Of a DNA stretch of 64,000 bases, positions 27,542-36,724 are shown piece by piece; position 1 is the first letter of the stretch; each line of letters opens with the position of its first letter. Position numbers and translations under genes: made by a program. Below the pieces are notes generated by a model. The model was not told the origin of the DNA and did not search any database. It saw only the letters and a list, made by a program, of their open reading frames with translations. Origin of the DNA: Planctomycetota bacterium (GTDB taxonomy: Bacteria; Planctomycetota; Planctomycetia; Pirellulales; Pirellulaceae); NCBI GenBank assembly GCA_963204915.1, contig CAUJHS010000017.1:62001-126000 (forward strand), given 5' to 3'.

Positions 27542-27584
27542 TCACGGCAATCGCGAATTGGGCGACTTTTCCCCAGCGATCTCA

Positions 27585-27618
27585 GCGCTCCGCGCATGGG
27601 TAGTTTCACGCGGAGCGC
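27585..27618. terminator. Hairpin between convergent genes, possible bidirectional terminator
   Basis: A perfect 10-bp stem, GCGCTCCGCG (27585-27594) with CGCGGAGCGC (27609-27618), has a 14-base loop and sits in the 92-base gap between the phosphofructokinase and HDOD stops. Neither strand has a clear T-run after it, so termination is likely from position but not certain. Confidence 0.5.
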
Positions 27619-27633
27619 CACAGTGACCGGGAT

Positions 27634-28551
27634 TTATTTCTTTGGTGCGGCTGCGGGCGCTCCGCTAAACAATTGCACCAGGGTGCGGGCGGGCTTCGTA
27701 ATTTTCAACACCGGCGCAAACTCGTCGAACTCCTTGTCGATTTGTCCAAGCAGTTTCTCGAGGGGCAGCGCATCGGGCTTGGTTAATTGCTGATAGGCCT
27801 TGGCGAATCGCTCTCGCGAGGGCCAATCCTGATCCGCCGCCGAAGGTAGTTCGGAAGCGAACGCGACGGCCACATTGCCGGGCGTCGTTTTCTCTCCGGC
27901 CAACCATCGCTCCAATTCGGTGTGCGATTGAATCAGCTCGGCGAACGACTCTGGCAATCGCCAGGCTCGCGCCATGGCGGCGCCCACGTTCGCATGGGTC
28001 CAACCAAACGCTTCGCGCTCAAGGTCCGAAAGTCGACGGCCGCCGGCCCGTGATTGAAGTAGTTCCGCATAGCGCGTCCCCAACTCTTTGGCCAATAGCG
28101 GAATCGCCATATCTTGCAACAACGCGGCGGCAAACAGTTCTTCCGTGTCGCGCAGCCCTAGGATCTTACCAAAAGCCCGGGCGAACAGACCGCGTCGCAA
28201 AGAGTCTTGCCACAGGCTTCGTAAGTCAAACGGACCGCACTTGGGGTTCGGCATCAGATTGAATACCGCGCTCCACAACGCGAAGTTTTTGATGGTGCGA
28301 ATGCCCACTAAGGTAATCGCCAGTCGCACGCTAGCGATCTCGCGAGAAAACCCAAAGTACGAAGAATTTACGAAACGCAGCACCTGGCTGGTTAAGCCGG
28401 GGTCTGACTCAATGGGAACCGCGAACTCGTTCGGACCGTTGTTAGGATCCTGCGACAACTCTAGTAGGCGAATGGCGCTCTGGGGCAAAGCGGCGAGCTG
28501 CGCATTGGCCAATAACTCGTCGAGGTTGACCTTGGGATTCGGAGGGCTCAT
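27634..28551 (-). CDS. HDOD domain protein
   Basis: A 305-residue soluble protein dominated by an HDOD domain (about residues 15-220). Typical parts are LAALPQSAIRLLELSQDPNNGPNEFAVPIESDPGLTSQVLRFVNSSYFG, then LVGIRTIKNFALW and the FAAALLQDMAIPLLAKEL segment. HDOD proteins are relatives of HD phosphohydrolases that lack the full HD metal site; they are used in signalling and stress or motility control with little known about mechanism. The C-terminal 80 residues are unassigned and end in an Ala/Lys tail. ATG 28551 has AAGGA nine bases upstream and is preferred over the start at 28584. No GGDEF or receiver domain is attached. Confidence 0.85.
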   Translation of the reverse strand: MSPPNPKVNLDELLANAQLAALPQSAIRLLELSQDPNNGPNEFAVPIESDPGLTSQVLRFVNSSYFGFSREIASVRLAITLVGIRTIKNFALWSAVFNLMPNPKCGPFDLRSLWQDSLRRGLFARAFGKILGLRDTEELFAAALLQDMAIPLLAKELGTRYAELLQSRAGGRRLSDLEREAFGWTHANVGAAMARAWRLPESFAELIQSHTELERWLAGEKTTPGNVAVAFASELPSAADQDWPSRERFAKAYQQLTKPDALPLEKLLGQIDKEFDEFAPVLKITKPARTLVQLFSGAPAAAPKK

Positions 28552-28729
28552 TTGGCGTATTCCTTGGGCGGGGAAACCAGTCATCCGTGAAATCTAGCTT
28601 GCAGTAATGATGCCGGCAAAAACTCATCGCACGCCCGACATGCGTTGCGTAACGAACACGCGAACGCCTGTCGCTGTTGCTCGGAAACGACATGTCGCGA
28701 AAACGAACGCTTAGGTTAGATCGCCGTAA

Positions 28730-29248
28730 GTGCCTGATAAGAATAGCGTTACAAAGAATTCTCGCGTGTGGCTCGCACGTGGCTCACGGGTTGCCTTCTT
28801 CCAGAAGTGGTTTGGGAGCAGCGGCAATATCCCGTCGAGGCTAGCAATCGTGCGATTCTTCGTAACATTCGTTCTGATGGCGACTGGCATATTGGCAATC
28901 GCCGTCATGTGCGAGCCGAAATCCATTCAGGTCACGCGGGAACTCTCGCCATATCAACCCCTCGGGCCACATCAACCCATTGGGCCAAACCAACCCATCG
29001 GTTGGAGGAGGACCGTATCGGGTTGGGAACGAGCGGAAACATGGCCCATGGCTCACCAAGGCCACATCCCATTGGCGGCCAGAATTCACCCGGCGGTGGT
29101 GGCGGCATTCGAACTGAGCGTCTCTCTCGGAGCTCTCGTGCTGTTTTCCCCTGGCGGCGGATATTTTGTTCCTAATTTGTTGCGAACTCATGCACGAAAA
29201 AGCGCGCGCCACCGCACTATTAATAATAGAGCCTCGTATTCGCGTTGA
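28730..29248 (+). CDS. Doubtful membrane protein with 6-residue tandem repeats
   Basis: An open frame of 172 codons from a GTG. It would encode a hydrophobic helix (LAIVRFFVTFVLMATGILAIAVM), a run of three QPxGPx-like repeats (QPLGPHQPIGPNQPIG), and a second hydrophobic helix (AVVAAFELSVSLGALVLF). The repeat is an 18-base tandem unit at 28955-29008 and is in this frame, which favours coding. Against it, no Shine-Dalgarno precedes the GTG, and an internal ATG at 28877 could be the true start. If real it would be a small inner-membrane protein. No family is recognised. Confidence 0.35.
   Translation: MPDKNSVTKNSRVWLARGSRVAFFQKWFGSSGNIPSRLAIVRFFVTFVLMATGILAIAVMCEPKSIQVTRELSPYQPLGPHQPIGPNQPIGWRRTVSGWERAETWPMAHQGHIPLAARIHPAVVAAFELSVSLGALVLFSPGGGYFVPNLLRTHARKSARHRTINNRASYSR
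28955..29008 (+). repeat. 18-base tandem repeat, three copies
   Basis: Units begin at 28955, 28973 and 28991, each opening with CAACCC and continuing (C/A)T(C/T)GG; the first two then read GCCA. The unit length is a multiple of three and encodes QP(L/I)G repeats in the plus-strand frame of the doubtful ORF that begins at 28730. Confidence 0.7.
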
Positions 29249-29303
29249 CGAAGACGGTCCAGCGAACCGTTGAGGACATCTCCAACAAGTTGCGGTTGAG
29301 ATT

Positions 29304-31724
29304 ATGCGTTTGACCCTCCGAACACTTCTGGCGCACCTGGATGGCGTGCAAATTGACTCTGAAGAGTCAACCGAGTTAGCGAAGAAAATCGAGGAAAGCG
29401 ATTTCGTGCGCAATCTTGTGCAAAGGATTCGCACCACGATGGTCCGCCCGCGCCTTCCAGCTCCGAAGATTGACGGGCAAGGCCTGGGGCATGATGCGAA
29501 TACTGTGGCGGCGTATTTGGACAATACGTTGCCCCAGGATCGAATGCCCGACTTTGAGAAAATTTGCTTGGAGTCCGACATCCTTCTTGCGGAAGTCGGA
29601 GCGTGTCACCAAGTGCTCTCCTTGGTGCTGCAACAGCCGGCGAAAGTTCCGCCGCGTCTGCGGGACCGGGTTTATCGCATTGGCGATTTGGGTAAGCCCG
29701 TTGTTCCGGAAGGCCATGAACCTGGCAAAGAGCCGCCTGTAGCTCCTCCGGTTGTTGAGCCGCCCGCGGCGCAAGCAGTCTCTTCGGCGGTTGTCGGCGA
29801 AAAGCCCGAACCGCATAAAGCGGAACCGCGCAAACATGAAATTCCTGACTACCTGCGGGAAACTCAGTCGCTGGGTTGGAAGCCGCTCGCCCTGACGGTT
29901 TTGGCCGGTTTCTTATTGGCGGCCGTACTTCTGCGGCTCATGGGGCCATTTGACGCGGATCATCCCATTCTCGGCGCTTTGGCCGGACCACGGCAAGTCG
30001 CCCAAACCGATACCCTGCCGGCCGACAGCAACGAAACGGCACGCGATTCGGAGGTACCTGTCGCGCCGGAGTCAGGCGAAACCGCCGACGTGGAAGCCAA
30101 CAACAACGCGCCGACGTCAGCCGGCGAAACCGAAGCCGTTTCGCCTGCGGAAGTCACGTCCAAGGAACAGCCACAGGAAGTCGCCGCGCCGCCGATTGCG
30201 CCCGTTGCGGGTGCGGCCGCGAGCACGGGGAGCGGTGTCGTTGCATCAGAAAACGCTGCGCCGGCAGTTCCACCGAGTGCCGCTGAAGCGTCGTCGGATT
30301 TGAGCGCTACGGGAGCGTCGGAAACAGACACGGAGAACACGCCGCCTGCATCGCCGGAGGCTATCGCGGCAACCGCAAAGTCCAAAACCGCGGACATGTC
30401 ACCGTCCTCGCCGACGACGGAGGAGCCCATCCCGGCGGCGATTCTCGCGAAGGCGCCCTCGATCGAGCCTGCCCCCCCTCAACAACCTCCGGCGCCGGCG
30501 GACTTGGGGCGTTTCATTTCGGAACGCGAAGTCTTAGCACGCTTGCAAGAGGGAACATCGGGGTGGGTTCGATTACCGACGAACCAACCGCTTGGGGTGG
30601 GCGACCAGCTTCTGGCGCTTCCGGCGTTTCGTCCAAAAATTTCGCTCGCCTCCGGAATGCAAATAACGTTGTCCGGCGGTACGCAGGTTCAATTGCTCGC
30701 GCCAAGCAAAGAAGACGCAGCGCATTTGGGGCTTAGTTTTGGTCGAGTCATTATCGTCCCGGTCGCAGGAGGGGGCTCCGTACGGTTCGACTTTTGGGGT
30801 CGACAGGGAGTCGCCACCTTTACCGATGCGACCGCCGTGATGGCTGTGCAATTGCGCCAATACCGCTCTCCGGGCGTCAACCCGGAAGCGGGGTTGGCTC
30901 ATCGGATGGTGGAGATTTTCGCGATCGGCGGCAGCTTGATCTGGAATGAAGAGGGGCACCCCGAACAGTTGATCAACACCGGCGAAACGTTTGCCTTCCT
31001 GGACGACACACGCGGGGGCGTAAGTCCGACCGACCAAAAACCTGCATGGGTCGATGGCGGCGAAGTGGATGGCCGAGATCAACTGGCTTCGCAAGAGATG
31101 GAGCGTTTGCTCACTCTGGAACGTCCCTTGAGTTTATCGCTCCTCGAATTGGCCGAACATCGCAAGAGCGAAGTCAAGTCGTTAGCCGTACGGAGTTTGG
31201 GATACCTTGACCTGTTTGAGGGATTTGTCAATGTGTTTAGCGATCCTGGGCAATCGTCTCACTGGGATGATCACTTTAACGAACTCCAACGCGTCTTGGC
31301 CCGCAGCCCTCAAACGGCGGCGGAAGTTCGCATCGCCTATGAGAAAATACGTGGACGTCCTTTGGCTTTGGAGCTCTATCGCTTGCTCTGGAGCTATAGT
31401 CCTGAGAACCTGGCAGGCGGCGATGCGGAGAAGCTCGTCGGTTATTTGAGTCACGAATCGTTGGATGTGCGCGTGCTGGCGATCGAAAACTTAAGGCGCA
31501 TCACTGGCGCCACCCACTTGTATCGGCCGGAAGTAACCGAGGTGCGTCGTCGCACGCCGGTGCAGCGCTGGCGCGACAGTCTCGCTTCAGGCGAAATCAA
31601 GTATTCCGAAAAGATTCTGATGCTTCCGCCGCGCATACCGGAACCGGCGCCGACGATCGAAGAAGATGGTGAGGACGCCGCAGTCGAAGCGACTGAAGAC
31701 CTCGACACCGTGATTCCCGAGTAA
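29304..31724 (+). CDS. Large single-pass membrane protein with anti-sigma-like N-terminus and FecR-like domain
   Basis: An 806-residue protein of planctomycete type. Residues 1-115 form a cytosolic helical domain (MRLTLRTLLAHLDG ... NTVAAYLDNTLP) similar to N-termini of planctomycete anti-sigma-like proteins. One transmembrane helix follows (LALTVLAGFLLAAVLLRLMG, about 196-215), then a long Ala/Pro/Glu/Thr-rich low-complexity linker to about 390. A FecR-like beta region (FRPKISLASGMQITLSGGTQVQLLAP ... GETFAFLDDT) and a C-terminal helical region with HEAT-like character (SLDVRVLAIENLRRITG) complete it. The order suggests transmission between the outside and a cytosolic partner. No ECF sigma gene is adjacent. 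The ATG at 29304 lacks a clear Shine-Dalgarno. Confidence 0.78.
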   Translation: MRLTLRTLLAHLDGVQIDSEESTELAKKIEESDFVRNLVQRIRTTMVRPRLPAPKIDGQGLGHDANTVAAYLDNTLPQDRMPDFEKICLESDILLAEVGACHQVLSLVLQQPAKVPPRLRDRVYRIGDLGKPVVPEGHEPGKEPPVAPPVVEPPAAQAVSSAVVGEKPEPHKAEPRKHEIPDYLRETQSLGWKPLALTVLAGFLLAAVLLRLMGPFDADHPILGALAGPRQVAQTDTLPADSNETARDSEVPVAPESGETADVEANNNAPTSAGETEAVSPAEVTSKEQPQEVAAPPIAPVAGAAASTGSGVVASENAAPAVPPSAAEASSDLSATGASETDTENTPPASPEAIAATAKSKTADMSPSSPTTEEPIPAAILAKAPSIEPAPPQQPPAPADLGRFISEREVLARLQEGTSGWVRLPTNQPLGVGDQLLALPAFRPKISLASGMQITLSGGTQVQLLAPSKEDAAHLGLSFGRVIIVPVAGGGSVRFDFWGRQGVATFTDATAVMAVQLRQYRSPGVNPEAGLAHRMVEIFAIGGSLIWNEEGHPEQLINTGETFAFLDDTRGGVSPTDQKPAWVDGGEVDGRDQLASQEMERLLTLERPLSLSLLELAEHRKSEVKSLAVRSLGYLDLFEGFVNVFSDPGQSSHWDDHFNELQRVLARSPQTAAEVRIAYEKIRGRPLALELYRLLWSYSPENLAGGDAEKLVGYLSHESLDVRVLAIENLRRITGATHLYRPEVTEVRRRTPVQRWRDSLASGEIKYSEKILMLPPRIPEPAPTIEEDGEDAAVEATEDLDTVIPE

Positions 31725-31779
31725 ATTGCCCCACAGGACGAGCGAGCCCCGAAGCACGTGCGACGGGGTTCGCCGACGG

Positions 31780-32331
31780 CTAATTAAGCTCCGGTTCGTG
31801 AGAACCCGCTTTAATCCCCAACGTGCCAAAAAGAATATCTTCTCCTACTCGGCGGGAAATGGATTTCCACAACTCGTCGGTGTCGCCAAAGATCGCCAGT
31901 TCTGGCGCATCGGAAATGAGCCAACTTCCTACTTCGAGTTCATCCTCGAGTTGGCCTCCGGCCCAGCCGGAATAGCCGCTAAAGATTCGAAACGGCGTTG
32001 AATCCTGGGCGACGAGCGCTTCGAGGTATTCGGTTTGCGTAGCCAGGTAAAGACCATCGGCGATTTCTAGATCAACGCACCGCGGATCCTTATGAAGCGC
32101 CATCAACTGGCCCGCGCAAGGTCCGCCGATATAGATGGGCGAGGGATTATCCGAAGGCAACTCGAGCACCTCGGTCCAGACCTCTCCAATGGTGTGATCG
32201 CTCGGGCGGTTCAGGACGAGCCCGAGCGCTCCCTCTTCATCGTGGCGCACCATTAACACGACCGCGTGCGTGAAATTCGGATCGAGCAAATGCCGCGAAG
32301 CGATTAGCAATTTGGCTTGGAGGGAATTCAT
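31780..32331 (-). CDS. YqgE/AlgH family protein
   Basis: A 183-residue protein of the UPF0301 family. Conserved parts are LLIASRHLLDPNFTHAVVLMVRHDEEGALGLVLNRPS, IYIGGPCAGQLMALH and FRIFSGYSGWAGGQLEDELEVGSWL. The family is widespread, was named for an effect on alginate regulation in Pseudomonas, and its biochemical role is unsettled. ATG 32331 has GAGGGA about seven bases upstream and gives the standard family length; the frame extends upstream to 32526, over the end of the KAS III gene, without support. It follows that KAS III gene by 109 bases on the same strand. Confidence 0.92.
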   Translation of the reverse strand: MNSLQAKLLIASRHLLDPNFTHAVVLMVRHDEEGALGLVLNRPSDHTIGEVWTEVLELPSDNPSPIYIGGPCAGQLMALHKDPRCVDLEIADGLYLATQTEYLEALVAQDSTPFRIFSGYSGWAGGQLEDELEVGSWLISDAPELAIFGDTDELWKSISRRVGEDILFGTLGIKAGSHEPELN

Positions 32332-32440
32332 GCAACGTCCCTCAGAAGATAACCAGGGTGGAAATGACGAGGTCCACGACTTCCCCATTCTAGCGACCGC
32401 GGCGCCAAGTTCCAACCAAATCGCGTTCTGTCGCCGCAGT

Positions 32441-33469
32441 TTACCGCCGGGGTTCTGGAATTGGCGCTCCCTGCCAGACTTCTTCCCACAGGCAACCCGC
32501 CCAGGACCACCCCACGCCAAAACCAATCAACATGTTGCGCATGGCGGGGCGCAATCGCGCTTCGCGCCGTAAGTCGTGAATAAGAATGGGCAGTGTCGAA
32601 GATACGGTGTTGCCCACCTCTTCCATTTTGATGGGTAAGCGCCGGTCGTCTAAACCGAGGCGAGTCTGTAATTGAGCGAGCATCTTGTGCGTCGCTTGGT
32701 GGAGCAGGTAGAGATCGACATCGTCCCGCTTGGCGCCTGCATCGCGCAGCACTTCATCGACCAGTTGTGGAATGGCCGCCACGGTGAAGCTCATCAAACT
32801 TGGGCCGTCCATGTAAAGATCGCTTGGCCAGCGCTGGCGATGCCGCGGCTGATGCGCGTCTTCCGGCCGGCGAGCGCCTCCTCGGTTCACGAGCAGCGTA
32901 TCGGCTCCGGTTCCATCCGTTCCAAAACGAAATGCAGAAAGCGTCGGTTGAGGATGTGCTTCGATCAAGGTCGCCGCGGCGCCATCGCCAAAAATCGTGC
33001 GAATGCTGCGGTCTGTGGGATGGATATATTTCGAATACGTTTCGGCCGTGATGAGCAACACCCGGCGCACCGCGCCGGTGCGTATCAAGCCATCGGCCAG
33101 CGAAAGCCCATAAACAAAGCCCGAGCAACCCAAATTGAAGTCCAGGGCGCCAACGGTAGTGCGTAAACCGAGCCGTTCTTGCAGCAAACAAGCGGTGGTT
33201 GGAAGCGGATAGTCGGGCGTTTGCGTGCAAAACAGCAGAAAGTCGATCGATGCCGGATCGACGTCGTAATCGGCAAACAACCGCCGCGCCGCTTCGACCC
33301 CCAGGTCCGACGCGCATTGATTGGGCTCGGCTATGTGGCGCGCGTAAATCCCGGTCTTCTCGCCGATAACTTCCATGTCCCAATCAGGGTTTTCGGCTTG
33401 AAGTTGCTCATTGGTCTCCACGCGAACAGGGAGGAATATCGAAATTGGGCCAACCGCGCCGTAATGCAC
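32441..33469 (-). CDS. 3-oxoacyl-ACP synthase III family protein (KAS III type)
   Basis: A 342-residue thiolase-fold condensing enzyme. The Cys-His-Asn triad is in place: Cys in FNLGCSGFVYGLSL, His in LLHQATHKML, Asn in EEVGNTVSSTLP. The phosphopantetheine region and the FGDGAAATLIE loop are also normal. In primary metabolism KAS III starts fatty acid synthesis from acetyl-CoA and malonyl-ACP, but the divergence from the second KAS III at 38356 suggests a special primer or secondary product. It has a GTG start at 33469 that directly begins the conserved N-terminus (ISIFLPVRVETNEQL). The YqgE/AlgH gene follows. Confidence 0.9.
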   Translation of the reverse strand: MHYGAVGPISIFLPVRVETNEQLQAENPDWDMEVIGEKTGIYARHIAEPNQCASDLGVEAARRLFADYDVDPASIDFLLFCTQTPDYPLPTTACLLQERLGLRTTVGALDFNLGCSGFVYGLSLADGLIRTGAVRRVLLITAETYSKYIHPTDRSIRTIFGDGAAATLIEAHPQPTLSAFRFGTDGTGADTLLVNRGGARRPEDAHQPRHRQRWPSDLYMDGPSLMSFTVAAIPQLVDEVLRDAGAKRDDVDLYLLHQATHKMLAQLQTRLGLDDRRLPIKMEEVGNTVSSTLPILIHDLRREARLRPAMRNMLIGFGVGWSWAGCLWEEVWQGAPIPEPRR

Positions 33470-33965
33470 TGGTTCTTATGGTTGCTGAAAGGAATACGCT
33501 CGATCGGATTAACGCTTTCACGATACCCCTCGTGCCGAGAGCGGTCAATCGACGGGACTTGCGGCGATTGGCAAGTTTTTGCCAGGAAACCGGCTGCGAC
33601 CAAGCGGTGCGCTCGTTCGTTTTCAAGGCCACGCGTCGGCACAGAACTCAATCTACCCTCTTTGTGGGGTATTATCACAAGAAACTCGATCTACCGGAGA
33701 CCCGCGTCCGATGGTAGGCGTTAGGCGAGCAAAGCCGCATGAACATAACATAACAAGCTATGCTTCTCGCCGCGCTAGCCGAAGAAAATAGGCTGATTAC
33801 GAAAAATGCAGCATTGCAGTGATGATGAGCGCGGATCTTTACCCGGTTTTTGTCCAAAAGAACATATTGCCTCGAATTGTCCGGAAAACCATAATCTGCC
33901 CGCTCTTGAGAAGAGGTTTCCCCGCAGGGGGATTCAAAGCCATCGTCTTATTGGTTTGTGAAGAA
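33470..33965. other. Intergenic region of about 500 bases
   Basis: Divergent spacer between KAS III (minus) and the mini zinc ribbon (plus). Short open frames exist in it but have no ribosome sites or family features. No RNA gene was recognised. Confidence 0.5.
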
Positions 33966-34247
33966 ATGAAATGTCCTGCTTGTTGGGCCGAAAAGGCCTA
34001 TCGCCGCAACGAGAACGGGCTGAGGGCGTCTCTGCTTCGCATCTTGGGGTGTGTGCCCATGCGTTGCCGGCATTGTTATCACAAATTCTGGGTTCATCGA
34101 CTCACGTCGTTCGGTCAAGTCATCGAACCTCCGGCCAAACCCCAAGCGGCGGAGTTATCCAACACGGATTCGGTCGTGGCTCGCCATGTATCGCAACAAG
34201 CGGGAAAAAGTGAAACGACTCAACCGGTGCGTCGGAAGGCCTCATAA
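33966..34247 (+). CDS. Mini zinc-ribbon protein
   Basis: A 93-residue protein that starts MKCPAC and has a second pair in MRCRHC, giving Cys3, Cys6, Cys34 and Cys37, the pattern of a small zinc ribbon. A short hydrophobic stretch (ASLLRILGCVP) lies between the pairs. The tail (about 50-93) is polar and probably disordered. The same cysteine spacing occurs in the 88-residue protein at 57529-57795. Proteins of this size with MxCPxC at the start are common in planctomycetes and have no known role. The frame is open upstream to 33819; ATG 33966 is chosen because it begins the motif, although the ribosome site is weak. Confidence 0.65.
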   Translation: MKCPACWAEKAYRRNENGLRASLLRILGCVPMRCRHCYHKFWVHRLTSFGQVIEPPAKPQAAELSNTDSVVARHVSQQAGKSETTQPVRRKAS

Positions 34248-34353
34248 CTGCGACTCCGCCATCGCGTTGCCCGAAACCGCGTGCGACGTTCGCTCCTTGG
34301 AGGAGCGCTGGGCGGCGTAGTTCACCCAACACTCTGGCCCACGGAGGGGCGCT

Positions 34354-35322
34354 GTGCGAACCTTGTTTGCAGTAGTCGCCGCCGCCGCACTTGCGGGAGG
34401 CGCCTGGTATGTCGCCTCGCACTTCGAAATCGAGGGATTGGAGCGTCTCCGATTCACTCCACGCGAGGCGAACACCACTGGCAACGTGACGGCGCTGCGC
34501 GCTCCCAGCCGCAACGACGAAACGCTCCGCATCGCGTCATTCAATATTCAGGTGTTTGGCGAGTCAAAGGTCAACGATCCTAAAGTTATGGGATATCTGG
34601 CGGAAATTGTGCGCCAGTTTGACGTGGTCGCCATTCAGGAGGTCCGCGCGCGCAATCAAGATGTGGTGGCTCGGTTAGTTGATGTGGTCAACGCAACAGG
34701 GCGCCAATACGACTTTGTCCTGGGACCCCGACTTGGACGCACCCATAGCCAAGAACAGTACGCCTTTCTGTATGACTCGGCGACGCTGGAAGTCGATCGC
34801 AGCGAACTCTACGTGGTGAATGATCCTGACGACTTACTTCATCGCGAACCGTTTGTCGCATGGTTTCGCGTACGCGGACCAGCCCCGGAGCTTGCCTTCA
34901 CCTTTACCTTGGTGAATGTGCATGTGGATCCCGATCTCGTGGATCATGAGATTGACGTGTTGGCCGACGTCTTTACCAGCGTGCGCAACGATGGTCGTGG
35001 CGAAGACGACGTGATCCTGCTTGGCGATGTCAACGCCAACGATCACCGCTTTGGCCGCCTAGGCGACTTGCCCGGTATGGCCTGGGCGATTTCCGGTTTG
35101 CCGACGAACACGCGCGGCGACGCGCAGTATGACAATCTCTTTTTCGATCAAAGGGCAACCGATGAGTTTACCGGACTGACCGGAGCGTTCGACTTTCTTC
35201 GAGAGTTCAACCTCTCCTTGGACGATGCGCTCCGCGTTTCCGATCACTTACCGGTTTGGGCCGAGTTCAGCATCTATGAAGGCGGCCGTCCTGGCCGCGT
35301 TGCGGCGCTGCCCACGCCCTAG
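34354..35322 (+). CDS. Endonuclease/exonuclease/phosphatase family protein (DNase I fold), exported or anchored
   Basis: A 322-residue protein. The N-terminal hydrophobic segment (TLFAVVAAAALAGGAWYVA) is a signal peptide or anchor. The DNase I-like fold follows: RIASFNIQVFG with Asn, VVAIQEVR with metal Glu, TLVNVHVDPD with His, ILLGDVNAND with Asp/Asn, and SDHLPVWAEF with the terminal catalytic His. All core catalytic positions of the family are therefore present. Substrate may be DNA, or a phosphodiester lipid or phosphoinositide-like compound. The GTG at 34354 is preceded by GGAGGGG. It lies 106 bases after the mini zinc ribbon and is convergent with the QueD gene. Confidence 0.88.
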   Translation: MRTLFAVVAAAALAGGAWYVASHFEIEGLERLRFTPREANTTGNVTALRAPSRNDETLRIASFNIQVFGESKVNDPKVMGYLAEIVRQFDVVAIQEVRARNQDVVARLVDVVNATGRQYDFVLGPRLGRTHSQEQYAFLYDSATLEVDRSELYVVNDPDDLLHREPFVAWFRVRGPAPELAFTFTLVNVHVDPDLVDHEIDVLADVFTSVRNDGRGEDDVILLGDVNANDHRFGRLGDLPGMAWAISGLPTNTRGDAQYDNLFFDQRATDEFTGLTGAFDFLREFNLSLDDALRVSDHLPVWAEFSIYEGGRPGRVAALPTP

Positions 35323-35367
35323 CCGTGCCCCGTCGACGGACCATCTCATCCGCACCGCGGTTCGTTG

Positions 35368-35769
35368 CTAAGCGCGATACGTCGCGAAGGAATTCGGAGT
35401 TTCCCACAATTGCACTTGGGTGACGGGGAACCCTTGGCTGGCCGTGAAATTGAAGATTAATCGAGCGATGGTTTCGGCGGTGGGGTTCTCATCAATCAGA
35501 TGCATCGGCTCTCCCAGGTTCTTTAAGTAGGGAACCACGGGATCCTCGCGGTGGAGGATCATTCGATGATCCAGTTCGGCGTCAATCCAACTGGCCACAA
35601 CTCGCTTGATGTCGGAAAAATCCATGACCATGCCGCGGTGGTCCAGCTCCGCCGATTCAACGGTGATCACGGCACGACCATTGTGGCCGTGCAGATACCG
35701 GCACTTGCCCTCGTAATTCAACAAACGATGGCCATAACAAAAGTGGATTTCACGAGTGACTTGAAACAT
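35368..35769 (-). CDS. queD: 6-pyruvoyltetrahydropterin / 6-carboxytetrahydropterin synthase family protein
   Basis: A 133-residue T-fold enzyme. Zinc ligands are the His in HFCYGHRLL and the two His in YLHGHNGRA; the Cys of KCRYLHGH matches the catalytic cysteine. The Glu at the pterin-binding site lies near the C-terminus (VQLWETPNSFATY). QueD makes 6-carboxy-5,6,7,8-tetrahydropterin for queuosine and other 7-deazaguanines; PTPS-III or biopterin-type roles are alternatives, and no queC or queE is nearby. ATG 35769 gives the usual N-terminus; the frame extends to 35808. Confidence 0.9.
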   Translation of the reverse strand: MFQVTREIHFCYGHRLLNYEGKCRYLHGHNGRAVITVESAELDHRGMVMDFSDIKRVVASWIDAELDHRMILHREDPVVPYLKNLGEPMHLIDENPTAETIARLIFNFTASQGFPVTQVQLWETPNSFATYRA

Positions 35770-35950
35770 GGATTGATTTCGCCAATTGCCCCTAAATCGG
35801 GGAGCCATCTCGTTCTCAATAACGCAGGAGCGACCCCGACCAGATGCAAAAAAAGAACCACGGACGTGGCCCGCCCGTCTTTCTGAAGGGTTTCGCTAGT
35901 TGGAGTGCGCATCAAACCACCTTACGTTGGATGCGCAACCTGCTACCGCC

Positions 35951-36724
35951 TTAGGCCTTGGCTTTGGACCGTGCTTCACGCAGCCCGCGGCTCAGAATGT
36001 CTCGCAGGAACGGCGAATAATCCTCATACCGCGTGGTGTCGGGCGGGCCGCCAGCGAACTGATAAATCGCATCACGAGGCTTTTTGCCAAGTGAAATCAA
36101 GGTCGAACTGACGGTACCCCACTTCGGCCCCCGATACACCATGCTGGGGCGACCAGGAGGCGACGGCGAACGAGCAAATACTTTGCTAGCCACGGCAAGG
36201 AACTTCACCGGCGAATCAAGCGTTTGGAGGGTCAACAATCGGCGGCACATCTTCACGCGCTCGTCCCGTGGATCGTTCAAGTCGCCATTGGCGATAATGC
36301 TTAGCCCTTCCGGCAATTGCAGCAATTCGTGCTCATCTCCGCCGTGAACCGCCCAACCGCTTTGGCTATCGGCAATGATGAAGTTCACACCTTCGTACTT
36401 CATCGTGCCGAGCTCTTTCATCGCCAAATCGGCCGCCTTGCGGGCCGAACTGCAACGGAGCAAGTCGCGACACAACAGCCCACGCGAACGGGGGGCGAAC
36501 GTCGGCATCAGTTTCACCCGATTGCTTACCGCCACCACCATGCCATGCTGGTTCACGCCAAGCCAAGCGCCGCCAGTTTCTTGATCGATACCGCACAAGA
36601 CCCGCGGCTTGCCCGATTGAATCGACGGGGGGAGTCCAATGCGATCGTACTGTTCTTCGCGGTTGGCCGCTACCAGAATGGGGGACTCCGGAACTAACTT
36701 ATAGAGAATTGCCAGTAGGCACAT
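35951..36724 (-). CDS. NRDE (TANGO2-like) family protein
   Basis: A 257-residue protein of the DUF833/NRDE family. It opens MCLLAILYKLVPESPILVAANREEQYDR, where Cys2 and the NRDE-like NREE motif are family hallmarks; Cys2 may act as an N-terminal nucleophile after methionine removal, by analogy with Ntn hydrolases. GGAWLGVNQHGMVVAVSNR and the VSSTLISLG segment also match. The eukaryotic relative TANGO2 affects lipid and heme handling, but the bacterial role is unknown. ATG 36724 puts Cys at position 2 and has GGAAAG upstream, so it is preferred over 36751. It is divergent from the Gfo/Idh/MocA gene. Confidence 0.88.
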   Translation of the reverse strand: MCLLAILYKLVPESPILVAANREEQYDRIGLPPSIQSGKPRVLCGIDQETGGAWLGVNQHGMVVAVSNRVKLMPTFAPRSRGLLCRDLLRCSSARKAADLAMKELGTMKYEGVNFIIADSQSGWAVHGGDEHELLQLPEGLSIIANGDLNDPRDERVKMCRRLLTLQTLDSPVKFLAVASKVFARSPSPPGRPSMVYRGPKWGTVSSTLISLGKKPRDAIYQFAGGPPDTTRYEDYSPFLRDILSRGLREARSKAKA

